From: Idiomarina sp. PL1-037
GTDB lineage: Bacteria; Pseudomonadota; Gammaproteobacteria; Enterobacterales; Alteromonadaceae
Length of the DNA: 64,000 bases
Reading direction: 5' to 3'
Assembly (NCBI RefSeq): GCF_034422975.1
Contig: NZ_CP139873.1
Coordinates: 1,798,001 to 1,862,000 of the forward strand
The notes beneath the pieces are model-generated. The model did no database searches. It was not told where the DNA came from and saw only the letters and a list, made by a program, of their open reading frames with translations. This document shows positions 42,800 to 52,696 of the stretch, in pieces. Numbering within the stretch: the stretch's first letter is position 1; each line of letters starts with the position of its first letter. Made by a program: the position numbers and the translations under genes.

Positions 42800-43986
42800 T
42801 AGTCCAGTCTCCCCGACGTTTTACTGTAGGCATCCGGATATTTACGGATGTGCTCTTTCAACTCGTCTAACTGCTCTTTCAGCATGTCAGTCGGTTCGTC
42901 GTAAACATCATTGATCAGTTCATCAATGTGCGGGACCGGCACTTTTTCTGACTCTTTTAACGCCGCCAGAACTTTCGCCTTCACTTCAGCGTGATGCTCT
43001 TCAACGTGGTCTTTATCCAACCAGCCTTCGTTCATCATCCACTTCTGTAAACGCTCAAGCGGATCTTTCGCCTGCCAGTCTGCTTCTTCATCACGCGTAC
43101 GGTAGCCCGTTGGGTCATCCGACGTCGAGTGACCAGACATGCGATAAGACATGGCTTCAATGAGAACTGGTTCGTTTTCTTCTACCGCCAGACGACGAGC
43201 TTCTTGTGTCGCTTTTAGTACGGCGAAAGCATCGTTACCGTCAATACGTATGGTTTTCATGCCATAGCCAATACCACGCGGGGCAATACCGTCACCGGCG
43301 TACTGTTCGCCTTGCGCCGGTGTAGAAATAGCGTAACCGTTATTACGGCAAAAGAAGATGACTGGCACTTTGTAAACCGACGCCATGTTCAAGGCTGCAT
43401 GGAAGTCACCTTCTGACGCGGCGCCCTCACCAAAGTAACAGATCGTGCATTTATCGGTTTTGTCCATCTTCTGGCCAAATGCATAACCTGTTGCCTGTGG
43501 AATTTGCGTTCCTAAAGGCGACGAAATGGTCATAAAGTTTAAGTCAGCGCAACCGTAGTGAACTGGCATCTGACGACCTTTACCTAAGTCTTTCTCGTTA
43601 GAAAACAGCTGATTCATAAACTGTTCAACGGTAAAGCCTCTGTATGCTAAAGCGCCCTGCTCGCGGTATTGCCCCATGATCATATCGCCAGCGTCTAGTG
43701 CGGCGGCAGACGCCACACTCTCGGCTTCCTCACCACGAGAGGCCAGATAGAAGCTAATACGGCCCTGACGTTGAGCGGCAATCATGCGTTCATCAAGAAT
43801 ACGAATAAATTGCATGGTGTCGTGAATTTTCACGATCAGCTCTTTATCGTACTCCGGCATGTCGGCATCTTTATGAAAACTGCCATCTTCTTTTAAAATT
43901 TGCAGCATTGGAATTGTGACTGAATCTTTATCAAACCATTTCGGTTTCGTCACAATTTCTGTGTCGTGTTTTTTATCCTTGACCAT
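42799..43986 (-). CDS. bkdA1: Branched-chain 2-oxoacid dehydrogenase E1 alpha
   Basis: 395 residues. Thiamine diphosphate and Mg binding motif GEGAASEGDFHAALNMASVYKVPVIFFCRNN, plus RISFYLASRGEEAESVASAAAL and the phosphorylation-loop equivalent YRMSGHSTSDDPTGYR, which mark the branched-chain rather than pyruvate enzyme. First gene of bkdA1-bkdA2-bkdB. A candidate LiuR-like site lies 45-60 bases upstream of its start. It fits the amino-acid-based metabolism suggested by astE and the peptidase gene. Confidence 0.95.
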   Translation of the reverse strand: MVKDKKHDTEIVTKPKWFDKDSVTIPMLQILKEDGSFHKDADMPEYDKELIVKIHDTMQFIRILDERMIAAQRQGRISFYLASRGEEAESVASAAALDAGDMIMGQYREQGALAYRGFTVEQFMNQLFSNEKDLGKGRQMPVHYGCADLNFMTISSPLGTQIPQATGYAFGQKMDKTDKCTICYFGEGAASEGDFHAALNMASVYKVPVIFFCRNNGYAISTPAQGEQYAGDGIAPRGIGYGMKTIRIDGNDAFAVLKATQEARRLAVEENEPVLIEAMSYRMSGHSTSDDPTGYRTRDEEADWQAKDPLERLQKWMMNEGWLDKDHVEEHHAEVKAKVLAALKESEKVPVPHIDELINDVYDEPTDMLKEQLDELKEHIRKYPDAYSKTSGRLD

Positions 43987-44030
43987 AACCTTCTCTTTCG
44001 GTTTTAAGCTGGGTTGGAAACTGCCGTTAC

Positions 44031-44047
44031 TTTACCTTTACGTAAAG
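44031..44047 (-). promoter_or_regulatory. Candidate LiuR-like operator of the bkd operon
   Basis: The region TTTACCTTTACGTAAAG contains the perfect 12-bp palindrome CTTTACGTAAAG (44036-44047), 45-60 bases upstream of bkdA1. Its TTTAC/ACGTAAA pattern resembles the sites described for LiuR, the MerR-type regulator of branched-chain amino acid breakdown in gammaproteobacteria. My recollection of the exact consensus is limited, so the regulator name is tentative. Confidence 0.45.
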
Positions 44048-44143
44048 TGACATGCAAACCACCCCCCAATGAAAACTGAGTGCGCTAAGTGTAAATAGAA
44101 ACGAACAGTCTTAACAAATTTCGGTAGCCTAGACTCATTAGTT

Positions 44144-45175
44144 TCAGACTAAATCGAGCGACTCCGTGGGTACTCGCACCACGGTTAACAGCGCCCGGTG
44201 CCCCAGCGCCACTTTGGCATTAGGGAAAATAATATGTTCACCGTCATGCTGCGCGTAACAGGCCTTGTCACCATCCCGGGCCAATAGCTCCCCTTTATTA
44301 AAAGAGGTGAAGTTAGCGACATCATCCGCAAAGTTTAGCTCAAAGTCCTGCTGAGTGCGGTTAATGGTTTGCGCTTCTTTAAATACATAGTGTTGTCCAG
44401 GTTCAAAGGAACCAAAATCCAGCTCAGTTTGCGAAATTAAGTTGCGTAAAGACGTTTCAGCTGCGGCAAATTTAGTCCTGTCATTTTCGCCAAATGGACG
44501 AACTTTACCCAGCTCAACAGTAAACGCATGGGCATTAAACTGACGTGCGCTAAAATATGAAAATGTCGTTGTCGGTGCCTGATTTAATAATATCGTATCA
44601 ACGCCACAAGCCAGCAAAAACTGCAGCTGTTGGCGGCTGTAAGGCGCACCGTGCGTAAACGGATAAACCGCAAATTTTTCACGTTTTGAGTCGCGAATAG
44701 CGGTATGTAAATCATAATGGAAACGTTCGCGGGAACCTTCCGGAGCCGATTGGTAGAAACGCTCTACATAATTTTCTATCTTTTCTGCTCGCTCGCGTTC
44801 TTTGTTTTGCGTACTGCCTTTACTATGTGCTCCACTAAACAGCCGGTTCATGTTTTCTTCAACAAACCGTTCACCTTTATTTATTGAGGCCGGGTTGGCA
44901 ATCAAAAACAGCGTACGGTGCGTGACTGTCTGCTTTTCATCAATAATGTCATTAATGATATCCCGACATATTTCGATAGGAGCGGTTTCATTGCCATGCA
45001 CCGCACAGGATAACACAATATCCTTGTGTCCCGGGCTAGCCGGCGAAACTTCTAACACCCCACTATCCCAGACCGAAAGTTTCGTGCCATTGCTCAGTGT
45101 TAAGTCATGGCTCTCGCTACAACCCCACTCATGTTCACGAGTCCAGGCCAGAAAATCAGAAAATACCTTATTCAC
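44144..45175 (-). CDS. astE: Succinylglutamate desuccinylase
   Basis: 343 residues. Zinc carboxypeptidase-like fold with VLSCAVHGNETAPIEIC (metal ligands His and Glu), NPASINKGERFVEENMNRLF, and YDLHTAIR with the third His ligand; TVELGKVRPFG carries the catalytic Glu. It hydrolyses N-succinylglutamate to glutamate and succinate, the last step of arginine succinyltransferase degradation. The rest of the ast operon is not adjacent, as often in marine gammaproteobacteria. Good AGGAG site upstream. Confidence 0.93.
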   Translation of the reverse strand: MNKVFSDFLAWTREHEWGCSESHDLTLSNGTKLSVWDSGVLEVSPASPGHKDIVLSCAVHGNETAPIEICRDIINDIIDEKQTVTHRTLFLIANPASINKGERFVEENMNRLFSGAHSKGSTQNKERERAEKIENYVERFYQSAPEGSRERFHYDLHTAIRDSKREKFAVYPFTHGAPYSRQQLQFLLACGVDTILLNQAPTTTFSYFSARQFNAHAFTVELGKVRPFGENDRTKFAAAETSLRNLISQTELDFGSFEPGQHYVFKEAQTINRTQQDFELNFADDVANFTSFNKGELLARDGDKACYAQHDGEHIIFPNAKVALGHRALLTVVRVPTESLDLV

Positions 45176-45187
45176 AACCTTCTCCTA

Positions 45188-45898
45188 TTATTTTTTTCCC
45201 GGCACATAGCCTTTCGTTGCCAACAATTCACGTAATACTCGTGAGCGATATTCACGACGATAAAGCACTGCGACCACCACAGCGCTTGAAGCAATTAAGA
45301 TGACGGGATGCAGAAACCAGGATAAATAGGCCAAAGCAAAATAATATGTGCGCAGGCCTTTATTGTACTCATGCCCGGACTGATCCAGTACTTTTGCCGC
45401 ATGCATAGCAAAACGCCGACGCTCTTCTTCTGGTTTATTGCTCTGATGATACTCAACCGAAGCTCCCAACAGGACAGACACAAAGCCGAACTGACGAATA
45501 GACCAGGTAAACTTAAAAAAGGCGTAGATAAAGATAATGGCTAACACCGACAGTTTAAACTGCACCAAAATAGAACTGGTATCGGGACTCATCGGAATTT
45601 CATTTAGCACCAATACAACTTCATCTGCATGCGCTAAGACCGTAATAACACCAGCCAGAACTAAAATGGTAGAAGAGGCGAAAAAGGTTACAGTTCTCTC
45701 GACATTCCCAATAAGCGACGCGTCAGCAACTTGATTCTCCTTGTGCATGACAGTGGTAAACCAGTCAATTCTTAACGAGCACAAAATGCTCGACAGACAA
45801 TGCGTAGTTCGGGCTCGTTTGCGGGCGAACAATGAATAGCCTATCCAGCAGAAAAAGAAAAATAGCAATGCGGCAAGATCAAGAAGCGACAGCAACAT
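45188..45898 (-). CDS. DUF599 membrane protein
   Basis: 236 residues, with hydrophobic segments near residues 3-22, 70-92, 112-135 and 195-215. WFTTVMHKENQVADASLIGNVERTVTFFASSTILVLAG is the signature of DUF599, a family of unknown function common in proteobacteria. No catalytic residues are apparent. It is 12 bases upstream of astE on the same strand and preceded by AGAGGAA, so the two are likely co-transcribed. Confidence 0.82.
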   Translation of the reverse strand: MLLSLLDLAALLFFFFCWIGYSLFARKRARTTHCLSSILCSLRIDWFTTVMHKENQVADASLIGNVERTVTFFASSTILVLAGVITVLAHADEVVLVLNEIPMSPDTSSILVQFKLSVLAIIFIYAFFKFTWSIRQFGFVSVLLGASVEYHQSNKPEEERRRFAMHAAKVLDQSGHEYNKGLRTYYFALAYLSWFLHPVILIASSAVVVAVLYRREYRSRVLRELLATKGYVPGKK

Positions 45899-45984
45899 GT
45901 CAGCGTTTCCTCTGGAGTGTTCGGTTATTAATAATTTAACAGTTTAGAGTAGTTAGTTTACCAGTTTATGACGAACCATACGAT

Positions 45985-46016
45985 AAAGCCGGAGACTTAG
46001 CTCCGGCTTTCTTTTA
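45985..46016. terminator. Bidirectional Rho-independent terminator
   Basis: AAAGCCGGAG (45985-45994) pairs with CTCCGGCTTT (46001-46010). T-rich sequence follows on the plus strand (CTTTTATTT) and a shorter TTTAT on the minus strand, where it ends the RND efflux operon. Confidence 0.85.
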
Positions 46017-46029
46017 TTTGCTCAGGCAC

Positions 46030-49000
46030 TTAGTAGTGTTCCAGTGCCTCTTTGGTGCTCATGTCTTTAGGTTCAGGCGGTGTTGCCAGCCCATACCAGG
46101 ACAACATGGTACGCACTCCTCGCTTGGTATCAGCCAAAATCAAGTACAGACAAGGGATTAACAACAAGGTAATGACCGTTGCGAAAATAATACCAAAGGC
46201 CAGTGATATTGCCATTGGTATTACTATTTTAGCCTGCAGACTCTTCTCCAGAACTATTGGAAGCAAGCCGAAGAAAGTCGTTAACGAGGTTAGGGTTATT
46301 GCACGGAAGCGGCGACAACCGGCATCCAGCACCGCCTTACGTAAATCCGTTCCCATATCCCGGGCTCGGTTAACATAGTCGACCATGACCAGACTGTCAT
46401 TCACCACCACCCCGGCTAATGCAATAATGCCAAACAGACTTAAAATGCTGACCGGCATACCAATAACCCAGTGCCCAATAACTGCGCCAATCATACCGAA
46501 AGGTATTACCGACATAATAATTAATGGCTGACTATAAGACTTCAGTGGAATGGCCATTAACGCATAGACAGCAAACATTGCAAGCAGTCCGCCAATAGCC
46601 AGCGAGCTGGTTGCTTCGGCTTCATCCTGAGTCGCTCCCTGCAGTTGGAAACCAACACTCGGGTACTTATCCAGAATGGGCTGAATTTTATCTTCACGTA
46701 CTTCGTTGACAATGCGGAAAGGCTCTACTCTGTCTTTATCGACTCGCGCACGAACGTTTACAGAGCGCTGGCGGTCAATACGAGTAATAGTGCTATAACC
46801 TTCCGCGAACTCGATATCAGCCAGTTCGGTAAATGGAATTTCAGAACCATCAGGGCCACGCAGCTTCATATCCTGCAAGTTGCCAACGGACTCCCGCTGA
46901 TCACGAGGGTAACGAACCATGACTTTAACTTCTTCGTCGCCACGCTGTATGCGCTGAGCTTCAGCACCATAAAAGGCGTAGCGAACCTGTGTAGCCAGTT
47001 CAGCCAGATTAATCCCCATAGCGGTTGCTAGCGGCTTGGTTTGCAGAAGAATTTCTTCTTTCCCGTCACCAAAGGTATCTTCAATATCAAATACCCCGTC
47101 GTAGTCGGCAAGTTTCAGTTTAAGCTCGTCAGCTGCTGCTTTCAGCTCGTCCAGATTCTCACCTATTAACTGAAACTCAACATCAAAGCCACTGCCACCG
47201 CTCATACTTCCCTGGAAGTTTAAGGCTTTGACTCCAGCCAATTCAGGAACAGACTCACGCCACTGATTCACAATTTCAAACCCGTCTATCTGACGGTCTT
47301 CGCCTTTTTGCAGCTCAACAAAAACGGTGCCGGAAGTATTGCCGTTCATCCAGATATTGGTATGACGAACAACGGCTTCACCGTCACTTTCTTTAATACG
47401 GCTATTTACCGCGTTAAGGGATTTTTCCACACTGTTCAAAACTTCAATGGTACGAGTTTCTGAAGTACCGGGCTGCATTTCAACATTCGCCTGGACAAAA
47501 TCGCTGGGAATATCCGGGAAGAAAACCCAGCGCACAATACCTCCACTCATAAGGCCTGCCATCAGAATCAGCATACCGACAAAGGTTGCTAACGTTGTAT
47601 AGCGGTAGTGCAGGCATTTTTTAAGAAATGGACGATAATGCTTCTCTACGAAAGACTTAATCGCACTCGCAAATTTATTGCGAAAACGTTGAAATGCATT
47701 ATTTTTTTCACCCTTTTGTTTGGAGTATTTCATATTGGCGATGTGTGCCGGCAATATCAGTTTTGATTCTACCAACGAAAACGCCAGACAAAGAATAACG
47801 ACCCAGGCAATAGACTCCCAAATAGCGCCCATCCCCCCTTCAACCGTCAACATGGGGACAAAGGCAACCATCGTTGTTAATACACCGAAGGTAGCGGGCA
47901 TAGCCACACGCTTAGCCCCTGCAATAACGTTATCAATACTTTTTCCGTTTTCTTCTATTTCGGTATAGACACTCTCTCCTATGACTATCGCATCATCCAC
48001 CACTATCCCTAACACGAGTATGAAGCCAAACAGCGAGATCATATTTATTGAGATATCAAACATCGGTAGAGGCATTAACGCAATGGTGCCTAAAAAACAC
48101 ACCGGAATGCCTATCATGACCCAGAACGCCAAACGCAGTTGTAAGAACAGGGACAACATGAGGAAAACCAACAGTCCGCCCATCCACATATTATCCAGCA
48201 TCAGATCCAGGCGGCCTTGCAGGTAATACGAAGAGTCTCCCCATTGTGCTACCTGAACGCCATCAGGTAGCTCCTCATTTTTTCTCTTCGTATAGTCGCG
48301 GACGTATTCTGCTATTTTAAGATCGTTCTGATCACCCACTGACTGCACCCGGACAAAAGTTGCCGGTTTACCGTCAAAGCGGGTATAAGACTCTTCTTCA
48401 ATAAAACCGTCTTCTACTTTGGCTATATCACCCAGAGTTAAACGCGTGCCGTCAGCACGGCTTAATAAGACAATTTCCTCAAACTCACCACCTACATAAG
48501 CCTGGTTATTAGCACGCAATAAAATGTCACCGTTGGGGGTTTTTATTGACCCACCCGCAACATCAATTGAGGTACCACGAACCGCGTCGACGATTTGCGA
48601 AAAGGTGAGTCCATAGCGTTCAAGATCCTGCTGAGAAATCTCAACTGAAATTTCATAATCACGGTCACCAACCACATCAACTTTGGTTATGCCGCCGACC
48701 GTCTTGAGCTCATCCCGAACTTCCTTTGCCAGCTCTTTACGGGAGCGCTCATCTAGGTCGCCATAAACCGACATCCAGATAACTTGCCGCTGTGGTCTTA
48801 CCCGGTAAATATTGGGTTTTTCAATTTGCTGGGGAAAGTTAGGAATTGCATCCACCAGCATTTTTACCTCGTCCATGACAACTTGTACGTCATAGTCGGG
48901 TTCAACTTCCAGAGTGACACTACCGCCGCCTTCCCGTGACTGAGAAGTCATCTCTTCAACGCCATCAACATCTTCAATCGCATCTTCTATCAGCATAATG

Positions 49001-49206
49001 ACGCCCTGCTCCACCTCCTGTGGCGCAGCACCGGGGAAAGGCACCTGAATGCTGATAATATTCAGTTCAATTTCCGGGAACATCTGCTTGCGCACAGTGA
49101 ACACTGACAGCGCGCCTGCAACCAGAATAATGATCATCAATAAATTTGCGGCTACCGAGTTGCGTGCAAACCACGCAATCAGACCGGTTTGTTTTTCAGT
49201 CGTCAT
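46030..49206 (-). CDS. RND efflux permease (second system)
   Basis: 1058 residues, full length for the family. N-terminal NSVAANLLMIIILVAGALSVFTVRKQMFPEIE, porter domains, and membrane regions with GFILVLGIVVDDAIVIGESVYTEIEENG (TM4 acidic pair Asp-Asp) and GIIALAGVVVNDSLVMVDYVNRARDMG. The next gene upstream is its membrane fusion partner, five bases away. No outer-membrane channel gene is adjacent, so a TolC-type protein elsewhere is presumably used. It is only distantly similar to the permease at the left end. Substrates unknown. Confidence 0.92.
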   Translation of the reverse strand: MTTEKQTGLIAWFARNSVAANLLMIIILVAGALSVFTVRKQMFPEIELNIISIQVPFPGAAPQEVEQGVIMLIEDAIEDVDGVEEMTSQSREGGGSVTLEVEPDYDVQVVMDEVKMLVDAIPNFPQQIEKPNIYRVRPQRQVIWMSVYGDLDERSRKELAKEVRDELKTVGGITKVDVVGDRDYEISVEISQQDLERYGLTFSQIVDAVRGTSIDVAGGSIKTPNGDILLRANNQAYVGGEFEEIVLLSRADGTRLTLGDIAKVEDGFIEEESYTRFDGKPATFVRVQSVGDQNDLKIAEYVRDYTKRKNEELPDGVQVAQWGDSSYYLQGRLDLMLDNMWMGGLLVFLMLSLFLQLRLAFWVMIGIPVCFLGTIALMPLPMFDISINMISLFGFILVLGIVVDDAIVIGESVYTEIEENGKSIDNVIAGAKRVAMPATFGVLTTMVAFVPMLTVEGGMGAIWESIAWVVILCLAFSLVESKLILPAHIANMKYSKQKGEKNNAFQRFRNKFASAIKSFVEKHYRPFLKKCLHYRYTTLATFVGMLILMAGLMSGGIVRWVFFPDIPSDFVQANVEMQPGTSETRTIEVLNSVEKSLNAVNSRIKESDGEAVVRHTNIWMNGNTSGTVFVELQKGEDRQIDGFEIVNQWRESVPELAGVKALNFQGSMSGGSGFDVEFQLIGENLDELKAAADELKLKLADYDGVFDIEDTFGDGKEEILLQTKPLATAMGINLAELATQVRYAFYGAEAQRIQRGDEEVKVMVRYPRDQRESVGNLQDMKLRGPDGSEIPFTELADIEFAEGYSTITRIDRQRSVNVRARVDKDRVEPFRIVNEVREDKIQPILDKYPSVGFQLQGATQDEAEATSSLAIGGLLAMFAVYALMAIPLKSYSQPLIIMSVIPFGMIGAVIGHWVIGMPVSILSLFGIIALAGVVVNDSLVMVDYVNRARDMGTDLRKAVLDAGCRRFRAITLTSLTTFFGLLPIVLEKSLQAKIVIPMAISLAFGIIFATVITLLLIPCLYLILADTKRGVRTMLSWYGLATPPEPKDMSTKEALEHY

Positions 49207-49211
49207 GATGT

Positions 49212-50441
49212 TTACCCGCCTACATTTTCAGAATCTTCGGCTTTTTTCTCACCGCTTTCATCTGCTTTAGCCGTTGTTTCCATTTGCTCTGGCAGTGGGT
49301 CGCCGGGCAAACGCACCTTCATACCCGGTAACGCATTCTTCAACTGCGTCAGCACCACTTTATCCCCACTTTCCAGCCCGGAACTGATAAGGCTCGTATT
49401 TCCCTGAGTTCGCACAACGTCAACATCACGTTTTTCCAGCTCTCGATTCTCAGGAACAACCCAGACAGACCCATCAGGGTTCAGTGCATACGTCGGCACT
49501 TCCATCACCCCTTTAGCTGCAGTCCCCTCTATTTTCGCTTGCACAAAACGTCCATAGCGCAAAGGTATTGGATGTGTCTCTTCACCCAAATTGTAAGGGT
49601 CGGAGACTTCTACGACACCATAAATAACACGGCTATTTTCATCTAAGACACCCTCTGTCCGAACCAGACGTCCCTGCCAGGTTGCAGACTCCCCGGAAAC
49701 CATTGATTCTAACTGCACTCGGGGCGCTTCTTCCGCAAGAGCCGGATCAAGAATATACGTCATATCAAGGTCACTTAATGGCAACCGAACTTCTGCCGTA
49801 CGGGTATCAAAAACCAGGGCGATTTGGCTACCCGTTGAAACAAACTGCCCCAGGTTGGCTTCTTTACTACGGAGTACGCTATCGTAAGGTGCTTTTATGG
49901 TGGTTCGCTCTAAATCACGCTCTGCTCTGGCAAGATTAGCTTCAGCCGACTCGACTGCGGCAATAGCGCTGGCCAGTTGCGGTTTACGCAAACCAAGTTC
50001 GGGAGCATCTCCTTCTTTAAATGCAGACCATTCTTCTTCAGCAACGCGAGCCCGCGCCTTCTCTTGCTCTAACTCGGACTGAGCCTGTAACAAGTTAGCT
50101 CGGGCCTGCTGGACTGCAACTTCATAATCAGATGGATCGACCTGAACCAGTGTGTCGCCTTTTTTGAAGAAACCACCGGCATGGTAATTCTCAGCAACGT
50201 CGACAATTTGTCCGGTCACTTCTGCCACCAGTGTGGTTGAATGCTTTGGTTTTACCGTTCCCTGCGAGTCTACAATAAAAGTCATGTCACGAGGGCTCAC
50301 TTCCAGAACTTCAACCATCGCAGCGGGTTTACTTCTATCTTTCTGTTTTGGCGGCTCAGCAGACATACTTGCAAGTATCGCTAAAACGATAGCTCCAACA
50401 ATAATTAACGGCGGAATAAAGGCTCGTTTTTTTAATTTCAT
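49212..50441 (-). CDS. RND efflux periplasmic adaptor (membrane fusion protein)
   Basis: 409 residues. N-terminal membrane anchor (FIPPLIIVGAIVLAILASMSA), barrel-sandwich/lipoyl-like halves around SRDMTFIVDSQGTV-type and NLGQFVSTGSQIALV, separated by a long alpha-helical hairpin rich in Ala, Glu and Arg (about 115-185), then beta-barrel and a charged tail (ADESGEKKAEDSENVGG). It bridges permease and outer-membrane channel. It starts the two-gene operon; its ribosome site is weak. Confidence 0.9.
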   Translation of the reverse strand: MKLKKRAFIPPLIIVGAIVLAILASMSAEPPKQKDRSKPAAMVEVLEVSPRDMTFIVDSQGTVKPKHSTTLVAEVTGQIVDVAENYHAGGFFKKGDTLVQVDPSDYEVAVQQARANLLQAQSELEQEKARARVAEEEWSAFKEGDAPELGLRKPQLASAIAAVESAEANLARAERDLERTTIKAPYDSVLRSKEANLGQFVSTGSQIALVFDTRTAEVRLPLSDLDMTYILDPALAEEAPRVQLESMVSGESATWQGRLVRTEGVLDENSRVIYGVVEVSDPYNLGEETHPIPLRYGRFVQAKIEGTAAKGVMEVPTYALNPDGSVWVVPENRELEKRDVDVVRTQGNTSLISSGLESGDKVVLTQLKNALPGMKVRLPGDPLPEQMETTAKADESGEKKAEDSENVGG

Positions 50442-50561
50442 TTTTTATTGTTCTCGTAATTGGTTAACTCACAGCATCATTATTGCTGTTAATAATGTAA
50501 AATGTTAGCCGTTAACTGTTGCCAGTTGTGTGAATTCGGCACTAAGTTGTAACGGACTGTT

Positions 50562-52529
50562 TCAGCCTTCCAGTAGCCAACGTTCCGCAGCCTCAACATA
50601 ACGCGGTTTACCCACCAGCAAGACCACGTCTTGCGGTTGTAATTCGGTATCATTATCAGGCTCTGGAATTTCCTCATCGTCACGGCGTAAAGCCTTCAGT
50701 TGCACCTGATGCTTATCCCAGTTTAATTCATCGATACGTTTGCCCGTCGCCCAGGCACCTTCCGGCAAGGTTAAAGCACGTAAAAACTCAAGTTTGTCAG
50801 CCAGTTCCGGCGTAATTTCAGTTTCGTCCCCCTGGAAGAAGCCATGCATTTCACCGTAATGGTTGCGTCTTTCTTTATCCAGCCGCGCAAGAATACGGCG
50901 TATTGGAATACCACTGCGGCTGAGCACGTGAGAAATCAGCATTAAACTCGCCTCCAGTGTGTCCGGCACTACCTGGGATGCCCCAGCTTCCTGTAACTGA
51001 GTTAACCTTATATCGTCACGACTGCGCACAATAATGTAGGCATCGGGGTTTAACTGGCGAAGCTCTTTCAGCACTTCGAGTGCGCGCAGGTCGTCGGCGA
51101 AACTGATAATAATAAGATCGACACTCTCGGCTCCTACCGCTCGTAAGATGTCTTTTCGGGCGCTATCCCCGAAATAGACACGAGCGCCACCGGCAACGGC
51201 TTCCTGAACTCGCATTGGATCATTATCTACGGCTATATGAGTAATACCCTCGGCGTCCAAAAATCGACTCATGGTTTGCCCAACCCGGCCAAAGCCGCAA
51301 ATCAGTACCTGATTTTCCAGCCCTTCACTGCCTGAGGTTCGCTGCTGCTCAATATCGACCAGAGGATCGGGCTGGCGGACAACCAGATTCACCAAAGATT
51401 TCAACCGGTGAATAACAATAGGTGTTATCGCCATACTCAACACACCAATGCCTATCATACTGGTGACAATCTCTTTACTCAGCAGACCATGGCTGCTTGC
51501 CAAGGCGACAATGACAAAGCCAAACTCCCCCATTTGAAATAGCGAAATACCGCTGCCCCAGGCATCTTCGTCACGCTCACCCATAAAGCGCGCTACCGAG
51601 CTAATTAACGCAATTTTAATCACGGCCATTACAATTAAAGCGAGTAGTATCCAGTGAAAATTCTGGACGAACCCATAGAGCTGAAGCTGCATGCCTATGG
51701 TCGTAAAGAACAAGCCCATTAAAATATCGCGAAACGGGCGAATATCGGCTTCCAACTGGTGTTTATACTGGCTTTCGCCCAGCATCATTCCGGCTAAAAA
51801 AGCACCTAACGCCATAGACAGCCCGAAAACGTGAGTCATACCACCGGCAACCAGTGCAACCAGAAGCGTCGCTAAAACAAACAGCTCATCGGTTCTTTGC
51901 TTGGCTATTTCTTTGAATAAATACGGTAAAACCCATTTGCCTATCGTCATGAGCACAGCAATAACGGCGGCACCTTTCGCCAAAGCCATTAATAAAGTGT
52001 AGCCAATGTTGCCATTATCGGAGGCCAGTAAAGGAATAATAATAAGCAGTGGTACTACCGCTATATCCTGAAATAGCAAAATAGCGACACTCATCTGCCC
52101 GCGGCGGGTTGACGTCTGTGCACTTTCTTTTAATTGCTTGATAACAACCGCAGTAGAGGACAACGCCAGCGCTCCGGCAATAGCCAGAGATGCAGCCCAT
52201 TCATCCAGCCAGATAAACCCAATAAGCAAAAAGATTAACAAGGAACCAAGAACCTGGGCCGCACCTAAGCCGAACACCCATCGCCGCATCGCGATCATCT
52301 TCGGTAAGGAAAACTCAAGCCCTAACGAAAACAGGAGCAAAACAATACCCAGCTCAGCAACCAGATGATAATCATCCGGGTCAGCTATCCAGCCCATAAC
52401 ATCGGGGCCGGCAATAATACCGGCAACTAAGTAGGCCAAAATTGCCGGCAATTTCACTCTTCTGAATAGCCAGACAAGAATAACGGCAACTGCTAATAAG
52501 AGCAGAAGGCTGGAAAATGTACCGTTCAT
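50562..52529 (-). CDS. Kef-type monovalent cation:proton antiporter (CPA2) with RCK domain
   Basis: 655 residues. About 12 helices (residues 1-380) include ELGIVLLLFSLGLEFSLPKM and GAFLAGMMLGES typical of KefB/KefC. A TrkA-N Rossmann domain begins at NQVLICGFGRVGQT (about 410), and a TrkA-C domain ends the protein (LPEGAWATGKRIDELNW to VLLVGKPRYVEAAE). Predicted K+/H+ exchange gated by nucleotide or thiol ligands. No KefF/KefG flavodoxin partner is adjacent. AGGAG precedes the ATG at 52529. Confidence 0.9.
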   Translation of the reverse strand: MNGTFSSLLLLLAVAVILVWLFRRVKLPAILAYLVAGIIAGPDVMGWIADPDDYHLVAELGIVLLLFSLGLEFSLPKMIAMRRWVFGLGAAQVLGSLLIFLLIGFIWLDEWAASLAIAGALALSSTAVVIKQLKESAQTSTRRGQMSVAILLFQDIAVVPLLIIIPLLASDNGNIGYTLLMALAKGAAVIAVLMTIGKWVLPYLFKEIAKQRTDELFVLATLLVALVAGGMTHVFGLSMALGAFLAGMMLGESQYKHQLEADIRPFRDILMGLFFTTIGMQLQLYGFVQNFHWILLALIVMAVIKIALISSVARFMGERDEDAWGSGISLFQMGEFGFVIVALASSHGLLSKEIVTSMIGIGVLSMAITPIVIHRLKSLVNLVVRQPDPLVDIEQQRTSGSEGLENQVLICGFGRVGQTMSRFLDAEGITHIAVDNDPMRVQEAVAGGARVYFGDSARKDILRAVGAESVDLIIISFADDLRALEVLKELRQLNPDAYIIVRSRDDIRLTQLQEAGASQVVPDTLEASLMLISHVLSRSGIPIRRILARLDKERRNHYGEMHGFFQGDETEITPELADKLEFLRALTLPEGAWATGKRIDELNWDKHQVQLKALRRDDEEIPEPDNDTELQPQDVVLLVGKPRYVEAAERWLLEG

Positions 52530-52696
52530 TCATAAACTCCTGGATGTCTTTGTTTTTATGAGTGTCAAAATAGTAACACTCTTTTGTTTCAGAAAAACTA
52601 GCTCTTATAACGTTTTGTAAAATATAGCTTTTCTATTATTGGCCTAATATTTGCTAGTAAATTTTAAATTATCAAATTCAGGCAAAAGGGTTTGTC

